A stretch of 64,000 bases of DNA, taken from assembly GCA_902794825.1 (NCBI GenBank), contig CADBIU010000008.1, positions 50,622 through 114,621 on the forward strand, written 5' to 3'. The notes below the pieces were generated by a model, which saw only the letters and a list, made by a program, of their open reading frames with translations, searched no databases and was not told the DNA's origin. The stretch's first letter is position 1. Each line of letters starts with the position of its first letter. Below, one piece after another: positions 33,873-43,166 of the stretch. This DNA comes from an uncultured Lachnospiraceae bacterium. GTDB taxonomy: Bacteria; Bacillota; Clostridia; Lachnospirales; Lachnospiraceae. The position numbers and the translations under genes are program-made.

Positions 33873-34931
33873 ATGAATTTATACGACAATACTGACTATA
33901 TGGAGGATGTCAGAAGGACAGCGCAGCTGGACCTTCCGTGGGACCGCTTAAAGGATAAGGCTGTCCTGATCTCGGGCGCGACGGGACTGGTCGGCAGTTT
34001 TCTGATCGACGTATTGATGGAAAGAAATGAGCAGTTCAGCATGAACTGCGGGATCTACGCGCTTGGACGCAGCGAAGAGAAGGCAAAGGCAAGGTTCGGC
34101 GCGAGAAGCTGCGATCCACTGTTTTCTTTTATTCCTTATGACATCAATCTTCCTTTCGTCCGGAATGATATAGGCAAAGTGGATTTTGTGCTGCATCTGG
34201 CGTCCAACACGCACCCTATGCAGTATTCTACGGATCCGATCGGAACGATCACTACTAATATCATAGGCCTTCAGAATATGCTGGAGTTTGCCTGCGCGCA
34301 CGACGCGGAGAGGTTTGCCTTTGCCTCCTCCAACGAGATCTACGGGGAGAACCGCGGCGACGCCGAGCTTTTCGATGAGGAGTACTGCGGCTATATAGAC
34401 TGCAATACCCTGAGGGCAGGATATCCGGAGAGCAAGAGGTGCGGAGAGGCGCTCTGCCAGGCTTACAGAAAGCAGAAGGGGATCGACGTATGTATCCCGA
34501 GGCTGACGCGCTCTTACGGCCCCACTATGCTGATGTCGGATACCAAGGCGATCAGCCAGTTTATCAGAAAGGGGATCGCCGGTGAGGATATCGTCCTCAA
34601 ATCGGCGGGCACCCAGTATTACAGTTATACATATGTGGCGGACGCTGTGAGCGGTCTGCTCACTGTTCTCCTTAAAGGAGAGAGCGGAGAGGCCTACAAC
34701 ATCGCGGATGAGGCCTCTGATATAAGACTCAGGGACCTCGCTGAGCTGATCGCTCAGAACGCGGGAAGAAAAGTGATCTTCGAGATCCCTGACGCCGTAG
34801 AAGCACAGGGCTACAGCAAGGCGACCAAGGCAAGGCTCGACGGCGCAAAGCTCAGGGAACTGGGATGGAAACCTTTTTATGATATCAAAGACGGTATCAG
34901 CAGAACGATGCAGATCCTTGGACAGATCTGA
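33873..34931 (+). CDS. Extended SDR: NAD-dependent epimerase/dehydratase
   Basis: A 352-aa Rossmann protein from ATG 33873 (AGGAAGAG upstream; the frame from 33849 overlaps the preceding gene). It has the NAD loop SGATGLVGSFL (about residues 34-44) and HLASNTHP. The catalytic Ser lies in FASSNEIYG and the YxxxK in YPESKRCGE (about 177-181). It resembles nucleotide-sugar 4,6-dehydratases or epimerases. In TarIJ-type pathways the partner is a reductase; this SDR could supply or modify the polyol phosphate before or after CDP activation. Substrate unknown. Confidence 0.88.
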   Translation: MNLYDNTDYMEDVRRTAQLDLPWDRLKDKAVLISGATGLVGSFLIDVLMERNEQFSMNCGIYALGRSEEKAKARFGARSCDPLFSFIPYDINLPFVRNDIGKVDFVLHLASNTHPMQYSTDPIGTITTNIIGLQNMLEFACAHDAERFAFASSNEIYGENRGDAELFDEEYCGYIDCNTLRAGYPESKRCGEALCQAYRKQKGIDVCIPRLTRSYGPTMLMSDTKAISQFIRKGIAGEDIVLKSAGTQYYSYTYVADAVSGLLTVLLKGESGEAYNIADEASDIRLRDLAELIAQNAGRKVIFEIPDAVEAQGYSKATKARLDGAKLRELGWKPFYDIKDGISRTMQILGQI

Positions 34932-34959
34932 AGGCCCCGCTGCGGGAGAATAGACAGAC

Positions 34960-36012
34960 ATGGCGAAAACATATCAATCTGATTACCCCATTGACTTCGT
35001 AATACTGTGGGTGGATGACAGTGACCCGGAGTGGAGAGAACTGAGAAAGCGCTATGCGCCGAAAGATCACTTTCTGGTAGACGACGGCGAAGCGAGGTAC
35101 CGGGACTGGGAGACGCTTCGATACTGGTTCCGGGGGGTGGAGAAATTCGCGCCGTGGGTCAACAAGATCTATTTTGTAACCTGCGGGCACGTTCCTTCCT
35201 GGCTGAACACGGACGCGGAGAAGCTGGTCCACGTCAGACACTCCGACTACATTCCGGCCGACTATCTTCCGACTTTCAGTTCCCATCCCATTGAGCTCTG
35301 CGTCAACAGGATCCCGGAACTGTCTGAGCACTTTGTATATTTTAACGACGATATGTTCATTCTGCGGAGCATACCGAAGGAACTCTTTTACCGGGATGGA
35401 AAGCCTGTTCACCAGGCGAGACTGCACGCAGTCAGGCCCGGCAGGATCGGGGCGATCATGCCCCATATCTATCTAAATAATACAGAAGTCATCAACGAGC
35501 ATTTTGACATGCACGAGGTCCTTAAGAAAGACAGGGACAAATGGTTTTCGATCCCCGGGAACGGGGTCAAAACAGTGCTGGAGAACATGTACTGCAGCCA
35601 GTTTAAGATGTTTCCGGGCTTCAAGGACGAGCACCTTCCGGTGCCGATCCTCAAGAGCACGATGGATACGATCTGGAAACTGAACGGCGACAGGCTTGAC
35701 GACACTTGCCGGCACCGCTTCAGGGATGTCAGGGATGTCAGCCAGTATGTATTCCGTTACTGGCAGTTGGCAAGCGGAAACTTTGTCCCGGAGAAGCTCG
35801 CCAATCTCGGCGCTCATTATACGATCGACGCCGACAGGGAGAAACTGAAAGCTCTCTGCAGTTATGTGGCAGGCGGGAAGTACAACCTTCTGTGTCTGAA
35901 CGACGCGGACGGGATCCACAGTTACGAGGAATTTCTCATGGCGAAGGAGCAGCTTCTTAAAGCATTTGACAGTCTGCTCCCGGAGAGATCCGTGTATGAG
36001 AAAGAGGAGTAG
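34960..36012 (+). CDS. Stealth-family sugar-phosphate transferase
   Basis: A 350-aa enzyme with the Stealth conserved regions. CR1 is PIDFVILWVDDSDPEWRELR (about residues 10-29). CR2 is RYRDWETLRYWFRGVEKFAPWVNKIYFVT, reaching PTFSSHPIEL and YFNDDMF (about 47-130). CR3 and CR4 lie in HEVLKKDR and the C-terminal half. Stealth proteins transfer hexose-1-phosphate to build phosphodiester-linked capsules or teichoic-like polymers. It supports the idea that the product is a phosphate-linked glycopolymer. Confidence 0.9.
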   Translation: MAKTYQSDYPIDFVILWVDDSDPEWRELRKRYAPKDHFLVDDGEARYRDWETLRYWFRGVEKFAPWVNKIYFVTCGHVPSWLNTDAEKLVHVRHSDYIPADYLPTFSSHPIELCVNRIPELSEHFVYFNDDMFILRSIPKELFYRDGKPVHQARLHAVRPGRIGAIMPHIYLNNTEVINEHFDMHEVLKKDRDKWFSIPGNGVKTVLENMYCSQFKMFPGFKDEHLPVPILKSTMDTIWKLNGDRLDDTCRHRFRDVRDVSQYVFRYWQLASGNFVPEKLANLGAHYTIDADREKLKALCSYVAGGKYNLLCLNDADGIHSYEEFLMAKEQLLKAFDSLLPERSVYEKEE

Positions 36013-36041
36013 AAGATAATATCCTGCGAGCGGGTGAGATT

Positions 36042-37130
36042 ATGAAGCCTATTGGTATTTTGACTTTTCACAGGGCGTCCAATTACGGAGCGGTGCTGCA
36101 GGCTTATGCTCTGCAGAAGGTTATCTCTGAACGGGGACACAAAGCTGTCATTGTAGATTACCGCTGCCCGGCTGTGGAGGAGGGCCACAGGCCGTGGGGC
36201 CTTTTCAGGCGCCACAGATTTCCCATAGTGCTTCTCAGGTGTCTTGTCGCGATCAGAAAAGACATCCTTTTTGGAACATTTCGAAAGAACAGGCTTGATC
36301 TTTCAGTACCGATGCGGGCAGAGGAACTCGAAAAGGAGAGAGACAACTACTCACTCTTTATCTCGGGATCGGACCAGGTGTGGAACGATGTTTTTTCCGG
36401 AATGGATCCCGCTTATATGCTTACCTTTGCAGATGAGAAGCAGAGGTATTCCTATGCCTGCAGTTTCGGATTCGACAGTTTCCCGGAGGGAACCGGGGAA
36501 TTGTACAGGGAATGGCTTTCCGGGATGCAGTGTGTTTCTGTGAGGGAAAACAGAGCTGCTGATCTGGCTGAAGAGATCGGATACGAGGCCAGAGTGGACC
36601 TCGACCCCACGCTTTTGCTGTCACGCGATAAGTGGGAGGAGCTCATGACGCCCGCAGAAGTCACAAAGCCGTATATATTTGTCTATACGGTGAATCCGCC
36701 CGTTCATCTGCTGGACTACGCGAGGGAGCTTTCCCGAAGGACCGGCGCCGGGATCCTGTATCTGAACAACCAGTATAAAGACAATCGCGATATCAAAAGA
36801 GTGCGGTACAAGACGCCCGAAGAGTATGTGGGACTGATCGCGGGCGCAGAGTACGTGCTGACAAATTCATTTCACGGCACAGCTTTCGCTGTTTTGTTTA
36901 AGAAAAAACTCAAGGTGGAACTGGAGACCGCGAAGAAATTCAATGTAAGGAGCAGGGATCTGCTCATGAGCTGCGGACTGCGGGAGTGCGTCCTGCGCGG
37001 CAGCGAGGAGGACTACGTATTTGACGCCGACTGGGATGAAGCGGACCGCAGGCTCGGCACGATGCGCGCAAGATCCCTGAAGTATATAGATCTGATCGCC
37101 GAAAGAGCGGATCAGATCGAGAGGGAATGA
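36042..37130 (+). CDS. Polysaccharide pyruvyl transferase family protein
   Basis: A 362-aa protein with the CsaB/WcaK-like pattern. It starts GILTFHRASNYGAVLQAYALQK, has LFISGSDQVWND (about 108), YSYACSFGFD, VDLDPTLLL and the C-terminal TNSFHGTAFAVLF (about 275). These enzymes add ketal-pyruvate to polymer sugars from phosphoenolpyruvate, and in gut Clostridia they are commonly paired with an FrhB-like gene, present two genes on. The stop overlaps the flippase start by 4 bases (ATGA). Confidence 0.88.
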   Translation: MKPIGILTFHRASNYGAVLQAYALQKVISERGHKAVIVDYRCPAVEEGHRPWGLFRRHRFPIVLLRCLVAIRKDILFGTFRKNRLDLSVPMRAEELEKERDNYSLFISGSDQVWNDVFSGMDPAYMLTFADEKQRYSYACSFGFDSFPEGTGELYREWLSGMQCVSVRENRAADLAEEIGYEARVDLDPTLLLSRDKWEELMTPAEVTKPYIFVYTVNPPVHLLDYARELSRRTGAGILYLNNQYKDNRDIKRVRYKTPEEYVGLIAGAEYVLTNSFHGTAFAVLFKKKLKVELETAKKFNVRSRDLLMSCGLRECVLRGSEEDYVFDADWDEADRRLGTMRARSLKYIDLIAERADQIERE

Positions 37131-38779
37131 TTTCTCAAATGAGCCGAGAAGGTAAATTAGCAAAAAATACACTCATATTATCAATCGGAACCTTTCTGCC
37201 CAAGCTGGCTTCGTTCATAACGCTCCCCATCCTCACCGGGTATCTGACCCACAGAGAGATGGGAACATATGACCTGATCATTATCATGGAGTCGCTCTTT
37301 CTGCCGACCGTGACTTTCCAGATCCAGACAGCGGCTTTCCGTTTTCTGATCGACGCGAGAGGAGACTCAAAGAGAGTCAAAGAGATCGTGACCAGTATAA
37401 CGGCGTTCACTGTTCCGATCTCCATTGCCGCGCTCCTTGTCCTTTATGTGTGTCTGGGAGAAGTGGACAGCACTGTGAGGATGCTGATCTGCCTGTACTT
37501 TCTGACGGACCAGCTGGTCAACGTCGCGAGACAGATCTGCAGAGGCCTCAATGACAACATGGTCTATTCGATCAGCGCGATCCTGTCCTCTCTGGGGAAA
37601 ATGATCTTTGCTGTGATCTGTGTCTACTGGATGCGCGCGGGTCTTCTGGGAACGGTCATCGCGCTTTTTATGTCGGTGCTGTTCTCACTTATCTATCTGG
37701 TCTTCAGCGCCAGGCTCTACCGGTATATTTCACCGGCTGCCTTCAGTAAAGACAAACTCATAGAAATGCTCAGGTACTCCTGGCCTATGGTGCCCAACTG
37801 CATGTCCTCCTGGGTCATGCGGGTATCAGACCGCCTGGTAGTGAACTTTTTTATGGGTGTTGAGGCCTATGCGGTGTACGCGGTTGCCAATAAGATCCCC
37901 AGCCTGTTAAACATTGCTCAGAATACTTTCACCATGGCGTGGCAGGAAAACGCGACGGTGGTCTCCAAAGACAAGGACGCCAGCGAGTATTATTCCTCCA
38001 TGTTCGGAGTCATGTTCGACCTGATGGCGGGCTTCTTCGGGCTCCTGATCGCGGTGACGCCCATTTTGTTCAAACTTTTGATCCGGGGCGATTACGGGGC
38101 GGCGTATTTTCAGATCCCAATTCTGTTCATGGGCATGTTTTTCTACAGTATGTCGATGTTCCTGGGAGGCATTTATGTCGCATACAAGGAATCGAAAAGC
38201 GTCGGCGTGACGACGACCGCGGCCGCGGCCTGCAACCTGGTCGTAGATATCGCCACGATCAGGTGGATCGGACTGTACGCGGCTTCCGGCTCTACGCTGG
38301 TGAGTTATCTGTTCTTGTTCATCTTCAGAAGCGTGGACGTGCAGCGGATCGTAAAAGTCAGATATAACCTTCGGCATGTATTGGTCGTGACGGGTATCAT
38401 GACTGCGGAGAGTATCCTGTGCTATCAGCAGAGCATGGCGCTCAACCTCGTCAATTTCGCATTGGGCTGCATTGTCTTTGCGGTGCTCAACAAGTCTTTC
38501 GTGAGGACTGTGATCGCGAAAGGAATCGCTTATCTGAAAAAAAATGAAAAGGTTTCGGGGAGCAGAATACAGACAGAACCTTCCGATCTGCCGGATCTTG
38601 CGTCGGAAAAGAAAAGCTGCTGCGGCTGCGGCGCCTGCTATGATGTATGTCCCGCGGGGGCTATTGAAATGCAAGAGGATGAGGAGGGATTTCTCTATCC
38701 TCAGATCGATCCGGACAAGTGTGTGCGCTGCCGCAGGTGTCTGCAGGCGTGTACCTTTAAAAAGGATCTGAACGACTAA
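37127..38779 (+). CDS. Wzx-type polysaccharide flippase fused to a C-terminal 2[4Fe-4S] ferredoxin domain
   Basis: Residues 1-470 form a MATE/MOP-superfamily flippase with about twelve membrane segments (NTLILSIGTFLPKLASF...). After a basic end (KGIAYLKKNEK) the frame continues with a linker and a dicluster ferredoxin (residues about 495-550): CCGCGACYDVCPAG and CVRCRRCLQACTF, eight cluster Cys. The ferredoxin is usually the N-terminal part of the FrhB-type protein that in such loci stands separately. Here it is joined to the flippase, and FrhB lacks it. Either a genuine fusion after loss of the flippase stop, or two frame errors. It would flip the lipid-linked repeat outward. Confidence 0.85.
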   Translation: MISQMSREGKLAKNTLILSIGTFLPKLASFITLPILTGYLTHREMGTYDLIIIMESLFLPTVTFQIQTAAFRFLIDARGDSKRVKEIVTSITAFTVPISIAALLVLYVCLGEVDSTVRMLICLYFLTDQLVNVARQICRGLNDNMVYSISAILSSLGKMIFAVICVYWMRAGLLGTVIALFMSVLFSLIYLVFSARLYRYISPAAFSKDKLIEMLRYSWPMVPNCMSSWVMRVSDRLVVNFFMGVEAYAVYAVANKIPSLLNIAQNTFTMAWQENATVVSKDKDASEYYSSMFGVMFDLMAGFFGLLIAVTPILFKLLIRGDYGAAYFQIPILFMGMFFYSMSMFLGGIYVAYKESKSVGVTTTAAAACNLVVDIATIRWIGLYAASGSTLVSYLFLFIFRSVDVQRIVKVRYNLRHVLVVTGIMTAESILCYQQSMALNLVNFALGCIVFAVLNKSFVRTVIAKGIAYLKKNEKVSGSRIQTEPSDLPDLASEKKSCCGCGACYDVCPAGAIEMQEDEEGFLYPQIDPDKCVRCRRCLQACTFKKDLND

Positions 38780-38787
38780 ATCTACGT

Positions 38788-39726
38788 ATGGAAAAAACAC
38801 TGGTTTACGCATGCAGAACTAAAGACAGAGAAATACTGGCGAAGAGCTCTTCCGGAGGCGCTTTTACGGCGATCTCGGACTATTTCCTGGACAGGGGAGA
38901 CGCCGTGCTCTGTTCCTCTTACGACTATGACGGGCACCGCGCCCGTTTCGGACTGGCGTTCACGAAAGAAGAGAGGGATGCGGCCCGGGGATCCATGTAC
39001 ATGCAGAGCTATGCGCTGGATTCGTGGAAGGAGAGCCTTATGTGGCTCAGAGAGAACCCGGACCGGAAGCTTCTCTTTACCGGAACAGGATGCCAGGCGG
39101 CAGCTTTCAGGAATTTCATGAAAATGAACGAAATGGAAGACAGGGCTTTTATTGTCGATCTTGTCTGCCACGGGGCGCCGAGCCCGAAGATATGGAGGGA
39201 GTATGCCCGCACCCTGGAGAAAGAGGGAAAACTCAGCGGCCTGAACTTCAAGAACAAGAAGACTGGATGGAGCAGATCCGTTGGAACGGTCAACAGAAAC
39301 GGTGAGGAGCTCTCTATTGCAAAATACAGAAGGATCTACACAGACCGCTATACGATCCGCCCTTCTTGCCACGTCTGTCCTTACACCAGGATCGACAGAG
39401 ATACGGATATCACGATCGGTGATTTCTGGCACATGGAGAAGAGTATGCCGGATTTCGTGGACGAGATGGGAACGAGCCTTGTCCTGATCCACACAGAGCG
39501 GGGAAAAGAGCTCTTTGATGATATCAAAGAGAAACTGGAACTGCGGGAGAGCAATACGAAGGACTGCTGGCAGCTGAACCTGCAGGAGCCCACAAAACCC
39601 TCGCAGATCAGGCACAAGTTCTGGAGAGATTATCGTAAACACGGGATCGACTTTGTGATGGAGCACTACGGATCGGTCACCCTTATGCGCAGGATCGAGA
39701 GGAAGATCAAAAAGATCCTCCCATGA
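38788..39726 (+). CDS. FrhB-like (coenzyme F420 hydrogenase beta family) protein without its ferredoxin
   Basis: A 312-aa protein. Start SSSGGAFTAISDYFL (about residues 20-34), TGTGCQAAAFRNF and VCHGAPSPKIWREY are FrhB N- and C-domain motifs. CHVCPYTRIDRDTDITIGDFW near residue 195 is the typical Cys pair. In other clusters the same family begins with a 2[4Fe-4S] ferredoxin, missing here and found at the end of the preceding flippase. No ribosome site lies near ATG 38788; the closest AAGGAT is 20 bases away. Role: a redox partner acting on a nucleotide sugar or lipid-linked sugar, unproven. Confidence 0.82.
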   Translation: MEKTLVYACRTKDREILAKSSSGGAFTAISDYFLDRGDAVLCSSYDYDGHRARFGLAFTKEERDAARGSMYMQSYALDSWKESLMWLRENPDRKLLFTGTGCQAAAFRNFMKMNEMEDRAFIVDLVCHGAPSPKIWREYARTLEKEGKLSGLNFKNKKTGWSRSVGTVNRNGEELSIAKYRRIYTDRYTIRPSCHVCPYTRIDRDTDITIGDFWHMEKSMPDFVDEMGTSLVLIHTERGKELFDDIKEKLELRESNTKDCWQLNLQEPTKPSQIRHKFWRDYRKHGIDFVMEHYGSVTLMRRIERKIKKILP

Positions 39727-39757
39727 CCGCTAACAATAGAAACGGAGAACAGACACA

Positions 39758-39991
39758 TTGTCAACCTATGTGATCAGCGATATACACGGCGCCCTGCCGC
39801 AGTTTCAGAAGCTTCTGAAAAAGATAAAGTTCGCCCCTGAAAAAGGAGACGAGCTCTATCTTCTGGGAGACTACATAGACTGGGGAACTTATCCTCTGGA
39901 GACGCTTCTGTTCGTGATGCACCTTGACCGCTCCAGCGACCGCGTGCACTGCCTGAGGCTTGAGGACGCGGAGGAATTCTATGTGAGATGA
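39758..39991 (+). pseudogene. N-terminal remnant of a metallophosphoesterase
   Basis: A 77-aa frame from TTG 39758: YVISDIHGALPQFQKLL (DxH metal motif), then LYLLGDYIDWG (the GDxxDRG motif with Arg replaced by Trp). It ends before GNHD, the next required motif, and the family is normally over 200 aa. It is thus a truncated and presumably inactive remnant. It lies between FrhB and a terminator. Confidence 0.72.
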
Positions 39992-39993
39992 AG

Positions 39994-40035
39994 AAAGAGA
40001 CTGCAGGGAGAGGCGCTCCGGCAGTCTCTTTTTTG
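39994..40035 (+). terminator. Rho-independent terminator closing the glycopolymer cluster
   Basis: AAAGAGACTGC (39994-40004) pairs with GCAGTCTCTTT (40021-40031), followed by further T. Confidence 0.88.
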
Positions 40036-40135
40036 ACCCGGGAGCAGATGGGCTTGCTTGACATTTAGGGGAAAAGATTCCATACTGAAGTTTGAATGTG
40101 TAAAAAGTAATAAATGGAAGGATGATCACATAAAT

Positions 40136-41020
40136 ATGATCCATTTTGCAGCAAAAATAGAGAGAAACGACCCGTGCTGGTGCGGCAGCGGCAAAAAATA
40201 CAAGAACTGCCATATGCGCTTTGACGAGAAGATCAGAGGATACCAGCTCGGCGGTTATATCGTGCCCGACCGGAGCATCATCAAGACTCCTGAGCAGATC
40301 GAGGGCATCAAAGAGAGCGCGAAGGTCAACATGGCCTGCCTGGACGCCGTCGCGGCGGCTATACATCCGGGCATGAGCACCGAGGAGATCGATAAGATCG
40401 TCTACGAGACTACTGTGTCAATGAACGCGATCCCGGCTCCGCTCCACTACGAGGGGTTCCCTAAGAGCGTGTGCACCTCCATCAACGAGGAAGTCTGCCA
40501 CGGGATTCCGGATGAAGTCCACATCCTCAAAGAGGGCGACATCATCAACGTGGACTGCTCGACTATATACAAAGGGTATTTCTCGGATTCCTCGCGAATG
40601 TACTGCATCGGCGAAGTGTCGGAGGAGAAGAAGAGACTGGTCCAGGTCACCAAAGAGTGCATGGAGATCGGACTTGAAAATGTTATTCCGTGGACGACCC
40701 TCGGCGATATGGGCAGCAAGGTCCACGAGCACGCCGTAAAGAACGGCTACACGGTAGTCAAGGAGATCGGCGGACACGGAATCGGACTGGAGTTCCACGA
40801 GGATCCTTTCGTCAGCTATGTCTCCAAGCCCGGCGAAGAGATGCTGATGGTCCCCGGCATGGTATTCACTATCGAGCCCATGGTCAACATGGGAACAGAT
40901 GAGATCTACCAGGACGACAAGAACGGCTGGACGATCTACACGGCTGACGGCAAGCCGTCCGCGCAGTGGGAGATCCAGGTGCTGGTCACGGAGACGGGGC
41001 ACGAGGTGCTTTGTTACTAA
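40136..41020 (+). CDS. map: Type I methionine aminopeptidase with SEC-C zinc motif
   Basis: A 294-aa enzyme from ATG 40136. The N terminus has a SEC-C motif, RNDPCWCGSGKKYKNCH (about residues 9-25). The peptidase core has all metal ligands: Asp in NVDCSTIYKGYFSD, His in GGHGIGLEFHEDP, Glu in FTIEPM and Glu in QWEIQVLV. It removes the start methionine from new proteins in the cytoplasm. SEC-C-bearing MAPs are a common Firmicute form. I reject the frame from 40058, since no signal supports it. metG follows at 27 bases. Confidence 0.9.
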   Translation: MIHFAAKIERNDPCWCGSGKKYKNCHMRFDEKIRGYQLGGYIVPDRSIIKTPEQIEGIKESAKVNMACLDAVAAAIHPGMSTEEIDKIVYETTVSMNAIPAPLHYEGFPKSVCTSINEEVCHGIPDEVHILKEGDIINVDCSTIYKGYFSDSSRMYCIGEVSEEKKRLVQVTKECMEIGLENVIPWTTLGDMGSKVHEHAVKNGYTVVKEIGGHGIGLEFHEDPFVSYVSKPGEEMLMVPGMVFTIEPMVNMGTDEIYQDDKNGWTIYTADGKPSAQWEIQVLVTETGHEVLCY

Positions 41021-41047
41021 AAATACTTATCAGAGGGGAAATGACCT

Positions 41048-43084
41048 ATGCAGAATAAAGGAAAATACTACATTACAACAGCGATCGCATACACTTCCGG
41101 CAAACCGCATATCGGAAACACCTATGAGATCATTCTGGCAGACTGCATCGCCAGATACAAGAAAGCGGACGGCTACGACGTGCATTTCCAGACGGGAAGC
41201 GACGAGCACGGACAGAAGATCGAGTCCAGGGCAGCGGCAGCCGGCAAGACTCCCAAGGAATTCGTCGATGAAGTGGCCGGAGAGATCAAGAGACTTTGGG
41301 ATCTGGTAAACACTTCTTATGACCGCTTTATCCGCACAACTGACGAAGACCACGAGCGCCAGGTCCAGAAGATCTTCAAGAAGCTCTACGATCAGGGCGA
41401 CATTTACCTGGGCTATTACGAGGGAATGTACTGCAGAGAGTGCGAGGCTTTCTACACTGCCTCTCAGGTCGTAGACGGCAAGTACTGCCCGGTCTGCGGC
41501 GGCGAGGTGCACCAGGCCAAGGAAGACGCGTATTTCTTCAGGATGAAGAAGTATGCCGACCGCCTGATCGAGCACATCAACACACACCCTGAGTTCATCC
41601 AGCCCGTATCCCGCAAGAACGAGATGATGAACAACTTCCTGCTGCCCGGCCTGCAGGATCTGTGCGTCTCCAGAAGCTCCTTCACATGGGGCATTCCGGT
41701 TGACTTCGCGCCCGGCCATGTTGTCTATGTGTGGCTCGACGCGCTCAGCAACTACATCACCGGCATCGGCTACGACGCGGATGGCAACAGCAGCGACCTT
41801 TACAAGAAGAACTGGCCCGCCGACCTTCACCTGATCGGCAAGGACATCGTCCGCTTCCACACCATCTACTGGCCCATCTTCCTGATGGCGCTGGGCGAGC
41901 CTCTTCCCAAGCAGGTATTCGGCCATCCCTGGCTGCTGCAGGGCGGAGAGAAGATGAGCAAGACCAAGGGCAACGTCATCTACGCGGACGATCTGGTGAA
42001 GATCTTCGGCGTTGACGCCGTGCGCTATTTTGTCGTGCACGAGATGCCTTATGAGAACGACGGCGTCATTACCTGGGAGCTCGTGGTGGAGAGGATCAAT
42101 TCCGACCTCGCCAACACAATGGGCAACCTCGTGAACCGCACCATTGCGATGAGCAATAAATATTTTGATGGCGTTGTTGCCGACAAGGGCGCGGCAGAGC
42201 CTGTTGACGACGATCTCAAGGCCTTCGTTACAGCCGCTTACAACAAGGTCGAGGCCAAGATGGACGAGCTGCGCGCGGCTGACGCCCTGACCGAGATCTT
42301 AGCGGTATTCAAGAGACTCAACAAGTATATCGACGAGACCGAGCCGTGGGTACTGGCAAGGGATGAGGCCAAGGCTGACCGTCTCTCCACAGTTCTCTAC
42401 AACCTGATCGAGGGTATCACGATCGGCACGGCCCTGATGGCTCCGTTCATGCCTGAAACCGCGGACAAGATCGTGAAGATGCTGAACACTGAGATCCGCG
42501 ATTTTGACACACTGGGTACTTTCGGCCTGTATCCTTCCGGAAATAAGGTTACAGACAAGCCCGAGATCCTCTTCGCGCGCCTCAAGGAAGCTGATGTCAT
42601 GAAGGACGTTGAGAAGATCATGGAGAAACAGCGCAAGGAGGCCCAGAAGCAGGCTAAGCTCGAGGAGAAGGCCAAGGAGAAGGTCGCCGGATCTGAGGAG
42701 AAAGCTGCGGAACCTGCCAAGGAAGCAGAAACTCCTGCGGTGGAGAAGAAGCCCGAAGTCACCATCGACGACTTCGCGAAGCTTCAGTTCCAGGTCGGCG
42801 AAGTTATCGCCTGCGAGGAAGTGAAGAAGTCCAAGAAGCTTCTTTGCAGCCAGGTCAGGATCGGTGACGAAGTGCGCCAGATCGTTTCCGGTATCCGCAA
42901 GTACTACTCAGCGGAAGAGATGGTTGGCAAAAAAGTGATGGTGATCACGAATCTTAAGCCCGCCAAACTCGCCGGGATCGTATCCGAAGGCATGCTCCTG
43001 TGCGCGGAAGGCCCCGACGGATCTCTGGCGCTGATGACGCCTGAGAGCGGAAAGGATATCCCGGCCGGTTCTGAGATCGGCTGA
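41048..43084 (+). CDS. metG: Methionyl-tRNA synthetase
   Basis: A 678-aa class I synthetase. HIGN (in KPHIGNTYE, about residue 19) is the HIGH motif, with Cys-x2-Cys zinc knuckle pairs at CRECEAF and CPVCGGE, and KMSKT (about 303). The C-terminal tRNA-binding EMAP-like domain (FAKLQFQVGEVIACEEV...NLKPAKLAGIVSEGM) follows a Lys/Ala/Glu-rich linker. It charges tRNA-Met. No T-box leader precedes it; the 27-base spacer to the aminopeptidase is too short. Confidence 0.95.
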   Translation: MQNKGKYYITTAIAYTSGKPHIGNTYEIILADCIARYKKADGYDVHFQTGSDEHGQKIESRAAAAGKTPKEFVDEVAGEIKRLWDLVNTSYDRFIRTTDEDHERQVQKIFKKLYDQGDIYLGYYEGMYCRECEAFYTASQVVDGKYCPVCGGEVHQAKEDAYFFRMKKYADRLIEHINTHPEFIQPVSRKNEMMNNFLLPGLQDLCVSRSSFTWGIPVDFAPGHVVYVWLDALSNYITGIGYDADGNSSDLYKKNWPADLHLIGKDIVRFHTIYWPIFLMALGEPLPKQVFGHPWLLQGGEKMSKTKGNVIYADDLVKIFGVDAVRYFVVHEMPYENDGVITWELVVERINSDLANTMGNLVNRTIAMSNKYFDGVVADKGAAEPVDDDLKAFVTAAYNKVEAKMDELRAADALTEILAVFKRLNKYIDETEPWVLARDEAKADRLSTVLYNLIEGITIGTALMAPFMPETADKIVKMLNTEIRDFDTLGTFGLYPSGNKVTDKPEILFARLKEADVMKDVEKIMEKQRKEAQKQAKLEEKAKEKVAGSEEKAAEPAKEAETPAVEKKPEVTIDDFAKLQFQVGEVIACEEVKKSKKLLCSQVRIGDEVRQIVSGIRKYYSAEEMVGKKVMVITNLKPAKLAGIVSEGMLLCAEGPDGSLALMTPESGKDIPAGSEIG

Positions 43085-43101
43085 TCATAGAATGGAATGT
43101 G

Positions 43102-43133
43102 CGGCTGTATTTTGTGAAAAATACAGCCGTTTT
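43102..43133 (+). terminator. Rho-independent terminator after metG
   Basis: CGGCTGTATTTT (43102-43113) pairs with AAAATACAGCCG ending at 43129 around a tiny loop, followed by TTTT. Confidence 0.85.
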
Positions 43134-43166
43134 GGAAATTAAGGACAACCCCCACGGAGGTTTTCT

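Noticed and set aside
40058-40135. Longer start for methionine aminopeptidase
   Set aside because: No ribosome site and residues unlike the family; the SEC-C region starts naturally at 40136.
41021-41047. T-box leader for metG
   Set aside because: Only 27 bases separate it from the upstream gene; no room for a T-box.
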